NCBI GenBank assembly: GCA_001632435.1
Contig: KV423918.1
Span: 310,001 to 374,000, forward strand
Direction: 5' to 3'
Source: Calocera cornea HHB12733
Taxonomy: Eukaryota > Basidiomycota > Dacrymycetes > Dacrymycetales > Dacrymycetaceae
DNA length: 64,000 bases
The first letter of the stretch is position 1. Every line of letters begins with the position of its first letter. Shown in pieces: positions 57,866 to 64,000 of the stretch. Both the position numbers and the translations under genes were made by a program. The notes beneath the pieces were generated by a model that saw nothing but the letters and a program-made list of their open reading frames with translations, was not told the origin of the DNA and searched no databases.

Positions 57866-60290
57866 ATGCTTCTTTTGCACCTTGTCTCTGCACTCTGGCA
57901 ACATGGCATTGCACTAGGCAATGTTACAGTTCAAACTATGATCCATTTCATGGTGTTGGTCACCCAATTCCAGCCTCTTATATCTCTGGTTGCTTGTCTT
58001 GACTTGAACCGGCCGGTCTTGATCCTACCCACCAATGTTACTGCCTTCCTTATGGAAACACTTGGTTTGGATCAGGAAGTCATTCATCTACTCTGGACCA
58101 CTCTGCTGCCTGTTGTCTGGCAACAGGATCGACCTGGACATGAGCCTCAGCCATTGCCATTTACGGATCCCGTCCCAGCCATTCTTTCACATGGACCCTC
58201 ACATGACCTGCATAAGTCTCTTCCTCACATATCAGTGCAACTTCTCATCTCCTCTGCGCTAGGTGTGGAAGAGTTCCTTCCACCTGTTCAAACATGTTTC
58301 CAAGCACTGTGCCAATCCCCCAGTCGACTCACTGTTGCAAGAAGGCATGAAGCCCATTACTACACTGTTGGCAGAGGCATTCTTCCTGTCTACATTACCT
58401 CTCTTCGCTGCCGAAGTATGCTTTCTTTCTATGAACTTGATCACTTGATTCACGTCTTCCACACAGGCTGTGAAACCACCTACCACCTCAACTATTACAG
58501 ACGCAAAGACTCCAGTAACATTGTTCATCGACACTACTACTCTGGACAACCTCAAGTACTTCAGGCCGAGAGTCATGTTCTAGTAGATGCTGCACTTGCT
58601 CATCTTTTTCGCTCCTTGCTCTTCCATTCTCAGTAAGTCAATACCCATTCCCGGAATCGGCGTATTTCCGGAAGCGGCGGTTACACGGCCAAAACCGCGA
58701 TTCCGGATGTGTGGCTGATCCGGAATCGGCGTTTCTATGTGCAAACCGCTGGTTCCGGGATTGCGCCGATTCCGGAATACCCTTTCATAGTACTCATGCT
58801 GTTACAGGACAAGTGGCCAAGCAATGGAACGGATGTATACAGATGTCCTTGCCTCAAGTACATCCAACAATGGGAACCGGCCCACCTTAAGGCGCACATA
58901 CCTGTGGGACACATTCTACCTTGATGCACTATTGCAACATCACGATGAACAAGGAACATCTCTCATCCTACCTGAGAACCCGGCTGGTGCAAAACCTTGG
59001 GGGGCCCAAAGGGAGCGGATTAAGGTGGCCCTACAAGAGCGCAACATCTTTATGGCAGGAACTGGACAGGAGTTCTATGCACATGCATGTGACAGCTGTG
59101 TGCGCATCACGGAACGCAATGGTGTCCCTGGTGAGCATGTATTGCTTTCTGCAATGTCACCGACACTCATATCAATAAGTGACACTGCAGGCTGCTGTAA
59201 CTGATGGTGTAGCCATTGGTCATTCCTGCTGCTCTGTTCACAACTGCCATGGTATCCTGCCCTCTGTCACTGCACGCTTCTGTGAAGAGCACAAGGCCCT
59301 CAACGGAATCTGTGCTATTTCCGACTGCAACAAACCCGTTCAGGCCACCAAGCTCACATGCAACAATCCTGCACACCAGCAAATGCAAGAAGAGCGTTAT
59401 CAGAAAGGCAAATCTATGTTCAACCTCGCACAGCGCCTGGCCAAATACACACAATCCACCACACCGACCATATTCAACACCGGTACTTCACTCTCTTACG
59501 CCGATTCCGGGGTACCGGAATCGGCGGTTACAGAAGGTTACGCCGTTTCCGGGCTCAGCAACGATACCGACTCGCTCTTCCCCAATACTGACAACAATGG
59601 TCTTGAGGGCTTTCAAGGTGTTCAAACACTCCTCAAGGAAGCCAACCTTCTGTGTGATGGCAAAGGTGCACTTGGCAATCAGACCTTCAAAGCACGCTTC
59701 GGCCGATCTTACACCCATAATGAGCAACTCATAGTCCGCCCTTGTGGTATCATTGTGGCCCGGGCTACATTCTATGGTGCAGAGTCTGTCTCTTCTGTTG
59801 CAGTAAGTTCATTTCACCCTCTTTAGCGCTCCTGACTAACAGAGTCACTCAGGATATGCTTCAAGCTGTCTTCCCAACCAAAAACTCAGTTCCCGACATT
59901 CTCTTCTATGACAACAATTGCCACCTGCGTCGTCATCTTAGGGCTCAACACTTGCACCATTTTGATGACATGGGCATGCCAGTCGATGTCTTCCACTTCA
60001 AATGCAAGCATAGCGAGAAGGACGACTATTGTGGACAACACTGCAACCCCCTCCTCTTCCCCGACATCTATGATGCAGAGTCAAAGACATGGTTCTTCAA
60101 CTCCTCGGCAGCGGAGCAAACCAACGCATGGCTCAACAGGTTTTTGCCTATTGTGCATGACATGGACTCGGTCTGTTATGATTTCTTTCTTGATGAGATG
60201 ATCAAGGAGCACAACCGCTTTGTCACAAGAAAGCTTGAGGACCAAGGCAAGCATCCCTTCTTGCAGCCATCGGAATGGCTCCAAAAGTAG
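57866..60290 (+). CDS. CxC5-CxC6-KDZ (Kyakuja-Dileera-Zisupton-type) protein
   Basis: Five exons, 57866-58415, 58467-58632, 58808-59138, 59191-59802 and 59853-60290, give an uninterrupted 698 residues. After an N-terminal helical region comes a CxC5-type cysteine cluster (about 120-220): FLPPVQTCFQALC and SLRCRSCETTYHLNYY, the second made across intron 1. A CxC6-type cluster follows (about 325-430): HACDSCV, AVTDGVAIGHSCCSVHNC, FCEEHKALNGICAISDC, LTCNNPAHQ. The C-terminus has the KDZ transposase-like core: QLIVRPCGIIVARATFYGAE, DILFYDNNCHLRRHL, FHFKCKHSEKDDYCGQHCNP and FNSSAAEQTNAWLNRF. KDZ elements are DNA transposons expanded in basidiomycetes; proteins this short, with only part of the transposase core, may be domesticated or non-autonomous. 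Intron 2 is 175 bp and filled with the CCGGAA motif. No terminal inverted repeats were found. Confidence 0.75.
58633..58807 (+). repeat. Motif-filled intron 2 of the KDZ-type gene
   Basis: This 175-bp intron is three times the usual intron length here. It holds six or so copies of the motif in both orientations: CCCGGAATCGGCG, TCCGGAAGCGGCGG, ACCGCGATTCCGG, TCCGGAATCGGCG, CGCTGGTTCCGGG and GCGCCGATTCCGG. Splice sites GTAAGT and TTACAG are good, so the added DNA does not seem to block splicing. Confidence 0.75.
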
Positions 60291-60500
60291 ATCCGGAAGC
60301 GGCGGTTTCCGGAAACGGCGTAATCCCGAAGTGCATCGGCTTTACGGTACCAGGAACCACCAGAAGTTTCAGGAACCAGCGGAATCTACTTAGGGTCCGG
60401 AAACAGCGTTACAAGGGTCCATTATATTACCATTTTATTGCATTTTGGCTGTGACCGCGCCAGCCTGAAAATTCCTTTACCATTGCAGCCACCTTCCCAA

Positions 60501-62149
60501 ATGCTGCCACGCAACAAGCTTATGGTTGAGGGCATCCTGCAATACTGGGATGCCCATCCTGAGCTCATGAACTGTACCCGCGACTATGCCAACACTTTGT
60601 TCTGCGCCAGAGATGGTTGTGGGTTGAAGTTTACCAAAGTGGCTGTTGCCCGCAGTGATGAAAATTGGGGATCTTTGTGGACCAAGGTGTGCCCTCCTAA
60701 CCTTCCAACCATCTTCTTCTGCTAATTGTAGTACCACAGTGTCCCTTTGGCCATGTGTTCCTCTGGGTCTCACAGAGTATGCCTTCGGACCAGCAAGCAG
60801 TCTTCCAGACCATTTATCAAGGCATTGAACCCACATCACCTGGAGATCCTGGTTTCTCAGGAAGACCATCTCCATGGCATAATGGAGTTCCTGTGGGCGC
60901 TTTCTCTCGGCCCTCAGAAGGTCATACCCCAGTTAAAGGGTCCGGAACCGGCGGTTACTCCGGAATCGGCGGAAGGAATAGCAACCGCGGACCACTCCCC
61001 CCCAAAAAATCAGCGGCAGTCACTCCAACCCCTATTCGCGTCGGTAAACCACTTGACAAGGATTGGGCAAAGCAATATCAGGGAGCCCGCATCCGTCATG
61101 AAGATTCCCAGCGGAAGAAGGATGAGAGCAGTGAGGCTGAGAAAGAGTTGGCTCGTTTGTTCACCGTTGTCATTTTGCAGAAGGTGAGCTTCAATTCGGA
61201 ATTGGTGTTTCCTTATAGTTCCGGACCCGGAAGCGGCGTTTCTATAGGTAGAACCGCCGTTCCGGATCCGGATTCAGCGTTTCTTGCCAAGGAACCGCGG
61301 TTCCGGATCCGGATCCAGTGTTTCTTGCTAAGGAACCGCTGTTCCGGACCCGGAATCAGCGTTTCCTTTGATGGTGTTACGCCGATTCCGGATTACACTC
61401 TTTGCGATCTATCACTGCAGTCCAAGCACTAACGGTTTACTTAGGATGGTGAACCTATTGAGCTCCCCAACCTTGTGGCCAAAGGCAACCCACCCAACCT
61501 TCTGACTGACATGAAAGACTGGCTTCCCTCTGTTATTCAACGCATTGGTGCGGTCTGCAAAGTCAACACGGAGTCCAATGCATGGATGGTACCAGTACTT
61601 GACAAGAGTCGCCAGAAGTGGGTGGATATGGGTCCCGGCCAAAAAATCAAGGTGCAACACAATGAGCGCATTGTTTTGAGTGCTGGGGGTGTCTCCACCT
61701 CGTCTCCGGAGGTGGAGGAAGAGGTCTCACTTCTCCATCTCACGCCCCGCCCCAAACGACCAAACCCGAGTCCAGTGGAGCAACCCACCACCCCAAGCAA
61801 GAAGCCACGTGCAGCCTCAGTACTCACCATCTCATCTGATGATGAAACAGACACTCCAATTGCACTGGAACCTTTGCGCTGGAAACAATCTGATTGGCCC
61901 GGTAGGGACCAATTTGTTGTGGTTGCCGCCGGCTTGGCCGAAATACACAAACTGCACCAAGAGCACCCCAGAACTGCCCTGGTGAAGCTGTTTGCCACTG
62001 TTTTCCCGGGTAGAACAGTAAATGCAAAAACACTCTCCCGTCACTATAACGCATGGAAGAAGGCCAGCAGCAACCTCGATAATTGGGCCGAAGCTTTCCC
62101 ATCAGGACTATGGATCCGTTGGTACTCGACTCGCACAGACCACAAATGA
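60501..62149 (+). pseudogene. Companion gene next to KDZ, frame-disrupted; function unknown
   Basis: Good coding text starts at an ATG at 60501 (MLPRNKLMVEGILQYWDAHP), crosses a GTGTGC..TAG intron at about 60688-60730, and resumes. Between 60730 and 61030 the most protein-like stretches, AFGPASSLPD, ALNPHHLEILVSQEDHLHGIM and GKPLDKDWAKQYQGARIRHED, lie in three different frames, with a C7/A6 homopolymer and two CCGGAA motifs at the second switch. The frame then holds to LFTVVILQK, crosses the 263-bp intron at 61182-61444, and continues as DGEPIELPNLVAKG ... to the stop at 62149 (last exon 61445-62149). The C-terminal part has an acidic and Pro-rich linker and a helical segment. No known domain was recognised. 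Either small introns were missed or the gene is decaying. Confidence 0.45.
61219..61382 (+). repeat. Four 41-bp tandem repeats inside an intron
   Basis: Units start at 61219, 61260, 61301 and 61342. Each opens TTCCGGAYCCGGA, continues CAGCGTTTCT (GCGGCGTTTCT in the first) and ends AGGAACCGC or similar. The first three are exactly 41 bp; the fourth drifts. The array fills most of the 263-bp intron and is built from the CCGGAANCGGCG motif plus its complement, so it shows local tandem amplification of the same family. Confidence 0.8.
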
Positions 62150-62550
62150 GGTCTTTCTGGGAGTGAAGGAGCATACTGGGGGCTCGTGGGGCAGTAGCTA
62201 GAAATGCCCAAGTGGTTTGGTTTTGGTAGATAGTTGGTGGAAAGAAAAAGTGTGAAAACAAAACCCGGAAGCGGCGTAAGTCCGGAACCGGCGTAACACT
62301 GCAAACGGCGTATGCAGCGCCCGGAATCAGCGTATCTGATTCCGGATTCGGCGGAAGCAACCGGGTGCCGTTTCTGGGCTTCAGCTTTTGCGCTTCCGCT
62401 GCTTCCGGAATTACGCTGATTCCGGGCATATGTGTCAGCAATTGCTTCCGTGCCGCGTGGTGACCTCCACGTCGTCGCCCCTGTTGCCCGTTCGCGCTCT
62501 CCTCCTCTCATCTTCCACCCAAACTATCCCCTCTCCCACTCTCTGTCAAC
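62150..62550. other. Motif-rich spacer upstream of the Zn2Cys6-like gene
   Basis: 400 bp with no gene. Six motif copies at about 62264-62420 (CCCGGAAGCGGCG, TCCGGAACCGGCG, CCCGGAATCAGCG, TCCGGATTCGGCGG, CGCTGCTTCCGG, CGCTGATTCCGGG). The final 90 bp are pyrimidine-rich, ending in CTCTCCCACTCTCTGTCAAC before the ATG, a typical fungal leader. Confidence 0.55.
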
Positions 62551-62764
62551 ATGGTCGAAACCCGCGCCCAGAAGAACGCTGCCGCTGCAGCTCCAGCTCG
62601 TACAACCGCCGCTTCCGGGCGTACCGCCGCTTCCGGACGTCGGCCCGCTGCGCAGAGCAAGGGCAAGGGCAAGGGCAAGGCTGACACGTCGTCGGACGAC
62701 TCGGGGGAGAATGAGAAGGATGACGAGGATGAGGATGAGGATGAGGATGAGGATGAGGAGGAGG

Positions 62765-62797
<33 letters not shown>

Positions 62798-63301
62798 TGA
62801 TCATCAAGGCGGAGTCCGAGTACGAGTCGTACGAGGATGAGGAGCCCGAGGTGTTCAGGAAGATGGGCACGGATATCGTGAGTCCGGAAGCGGCGGTTAC
62901 CGGAATCAGCGGTTCTGACATTCGATGCAGGATCTTCAAGAGACCGGTATCAAGGTTGCGCATGGCGGCCGCAAGTTGCCCCCCGAGGAGGACTGCGATC
63001 CGATGGAGGTCATGTGCACTCGCTGCAAGGACAGCAAGCTCATGTGCTTCAAGGAGCGCTCGTCGAAGATCAAGGCGTGCTGGCATTGCTACAATGCCGC
63101 GAAGGCTTGCAGCTCCGCGCCCAAAGGTGAGTCCGGAATCGGCGTAAACCCGGAAACCGCGGTTCTGACATCGTATTAGATCGACGCGCAGGCCGCAAGG
63201 TGGGCCCTCCAAAGACCCGCGGACGCCTTCAAAAGGCGATCGATAGCATCGACAAGAAGATCGCCAAGCTCGAGAAGCAGTTGAAGAAGGCACCCGAGTA
63301 G
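62551..63301 (+). CDS. Small Zn2Cys6-like protein with acidic N-terminus and coiled-coil tail
   Basis: Three exons, 62551-62877, 62931-63126 and 63180-63301, give 214 residues. Residues 1-45 are basic/Ala-rich, including two AASGR repeats encoded by the motif itself; about 50-85 are nearly all Asp/Glu. A cysteine module at about 137-166 reads CTRCKDSKLMC then CWHCYNAAKAC, i.e. C-x2-C-x6-C-x10-C-x2-C-x6-C, which is the spacing of the fungal Zn2Cys6 DNA-binding cluster. A short basic coiled coil closes the protein (IDSIDKKIAKLEKQLKK). A sequence-specific DNA-binding or chromatin role is likely but unproven. The two introns, both 53 bp, are similar to each other. The last exon resembles the window-edge gene at 63849-64000. 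Confidence 0.75.
62878..62930 (+). repeat. Motif-bearing intron 1 of the Zn2Cys6-like gene
   Basis: 53 bp, starting GTGAGTCCGGAAGCGGCGG and ending GGTTCTGACATTCGATGCAG. It has two motif copies, and the shared GGTTCTGACAT contains the branch-site-like CTGAC. It aligns to intron 2 of the same gene with small gaps. Confidence 0.85.
63127..63179 (+). repeat. Motif-bearing intron 2 of the Zn2Cys6-like gene
   Basis: 53 bp, starting GTGAGTCCGGAATCGGCG and ending GCGGTTCTGACATCGTATTAG. It shares the 5' GTGAGTCCGGAA block and the CGCGGTTCTGACAT-type block with intron 1 (62878-62930), although their flanking exons are unrelated. This points to common origin of the intron DNA. Confidence 0.85.
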
Positions 63302-63848
63302 TGGACCCGGAATCGGCGGTTGGAGATCCGGAATCGGCGTAAGAGCAAAACGGGGGCTCGAGGGGCGGTAGATAGAAATGCCCATATGAAGAAGTGTAAT
63401 GCTAGCTAGTGCGGATGAAAGAAAAAGTGTGAAAAGGCATTGTTAAGAGTGTAAAAGGGTGAAAAAAAAAAACTCGCGCTTTTTCGTGGACTTAGACGAT
63501 AATTTTTTAAAATAGTCAAAAAAGATATATTATGACACGACCGGGAATTGAACCAATTCATGAACCAATACACGTCTTAACCACTAGACTAAGACCGCTT
63601 TATAATTTACTAGTGCTGTAGCGTTGTATAAGTACGGTGTATAGTAAAGTTACGCTGATTCCGGATAGACTCTACCCGGAATCGGCGTTTCCGTAACTCC
63701 TTCTAAGTTCAATTTCCCATGTTTGCACACACTATTCAGATGGATTTTCACACGTTTTCTTTCAACCGCACTAACTATCCGTACACTTGAGGATTGAAAC
63801 AACTATCTACTGTCATAACGGCGAACCGCCGATTCCGGACCACTTCCA
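63302..63848. other. Spacer with motifs, AT-rich patch and tRNA-like sequence
   Basis: Motif copies at about 63306, 63329, 63655, 63675 and 63826. An A-run (63463-63471) and AT-rich text at 63460-63535 precede a tRNA-like stretch (separate entry). The segment GAGGGGCGGTAGATAGAAATGCCCA at 63360-63385 matches GTGGGGCAGTAGCTAGAAATGCCCA at about 62188-62212, so the 3' flanks of the companion gene and the Zn2Cys6-like gene share a short repeat, together with GAAAGAAAAAGTGTGAAAA at about 63420 and 62240. Confidence 0.55.
63531..63600 (-). other. tRNA-like sequence (A and B boxes)
   Basis: The minus strand reads GCGGTCTTAGTCTAGTGGTTAAGAC, a good D-arm with A box, and 30 bases later GGTTCAATTCCCGGTC, a good B box. 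The anticodon and T stems and the acceptor do not pair, so a functional tRNA is unlikely. It may be a tRNA pseudogene or a SINE head. Confidence 0.4.
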
Positions 63849-64000
63849 CTACTCCTCATCCGTATCCCTCGCCTTCCTCTTCAACTCCACGAGCTCCTTG
63901 CGACGGGCCTTCAGCTCCTTCAGCTCGGCACGGATCATCGACTTCGTCTTCACCGTCTTCTTGTTGCGAGCGCGGCCATCTATGAAATAGTGGGTCAGTA
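63849..64000 (-). CDS. Last exon of a gene running off the window (coiled-coil C-terminus)
   Basis: The minus-strand exon 63979-63849 begins after a TTTCATAG acceptor and reads GRARNKKTVKTKSMIRAELKELKARRKELV-like basic coiled-coil text, ending KARDTDEE and a stop. It needs one base from an upstream exon outside the window. The position just after a splice site, the basic coiled coil and the length resemble the last exon of the Zn2Cys6-like gene at 62551-63301, so a convergent paralogue is likely. Partial. Confidence 0.55.
   Translation of the reverse strand, partial: LTHYFIDGRARNKKTVKTKSMIRAELKELKARRKELVELKRKARDTDEE

Larger units (their letters stand above)
57620..63840. repeat. Zone with more than 30 copies of a CCGGAANCGGCG motif on both strands
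   Basis: By eye the motif or its complement occurs near 58650, 58668, 58719, 58764, 59499, 59516, 59541, 60293, 60308, 60398, 60940, 60960, 61227, 61378, 62264, 62280, 62320, 62341, 62414, 62611, 62629, 62883, 62901, 63132, 63306, 63329, 63655, 63675, 63826 and others. Variants are CCGGAAGCGGCG, CCGGAATCGGCG, CCGGAACCGGCG and CCGGAATCAGCG, often followed by GTT or TTA. Copies lie in introns, intergenic DNA and some exons, in both orientations and without a common spacing. Confidence 0.85.

Noticed and set aside
63531..63600. Functional tRNA gene
   Set aside because: A and B boxes are present, but the anticodon stem, T stem and acceptor stem do not pair and no anticodon can be set.

Overview
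The window looks like nuclear DNA of a mushroom-forming basidiomycete (Agaricomycetes). Evidence: genes on both strands cut by many introns of about 47-60 bp with GT..AG ends and CTRAY-like branch sites; single-copy eukaryotic housekeeping genes; CPL1-like secreted cysteine-rich proteins; and a CxC5/CxC6-KDZ gene of the kind known from Agaricomycetes. No species name is claimed. Exon models were built by hand from reading frame, splice sites and recalled family sequence, and most close to an exact multiple of three.

Layout. 0.9-7.5 kb is a dense housekeeping block: CDC14 phosphatase, HEM12 (uroporphyrinogen decarboxylase), EMG1/NEP1 (18S rRNA methyltransferase) and SEC14. 7.5-19.8 kb is gene-free repeat land: GGAAGC-type minisatellites, a foldback element, GC palindromes, a mutation-riddled Ty3/gypsy element, about 14 copies of a roughly 162-bp tandem repeat, and an 18-bp minisatellite. 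19.8-31.4 kb returns to housekeeping genes: SDA1, actin (10 exons including a 6-nt microexon), RPN10, a membrane-anchored PDI-like protein and TSC10. 31.7-33.3 kb is a broken second copy of UTP15; its intact source, UTP15, lies at 44.5-46.2 kb next to CTNNBL1. Between them are a VTT-domain membrane protein and a divergent forkhead protein. 46.6-50.2 kb holds two CPL1-like secreted proteins. 51.3-57.3 kb holds ceramide synthase LAG1, AP-1 sigma, a BTB-like protein and an Rpr2/Snm1-type RNase P/MRP subunit.

57.6-64 kb is the most unusual part. An intact CxC5/CxC6-KDZ gene, a frame-disrupted companion and a Zn2Cys6-like gene are peppered, in introns, flanks and even exons, with more than 30 copies of a short motif close to CCGGAANCGGCG on both strands. 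The two introns of the Zn2Cys6-like gene are related to each other and carry this motif, which suggests introner-like spread. The motif shares its CCGGAAGC core with the 18-bp minisatellites elsewhere in the window.

Functional links: EMG1, SDA1 and UTP15 (ribosome biogenesis) and RNase P/MRP; TSC10 and LAG1 (two steps of ceramide synthesis); SEC14, AP-1 sigma and the VTT protein (membrane traffic). Three head-to-head pairs share promoters of 427-524 bp (HEM12/EMG1, actin/RPN10, PDI/TSC10). Two tail-to-tail pairs are tightly packed (CDC14/HEM12, CTNNBL1/UTP15).
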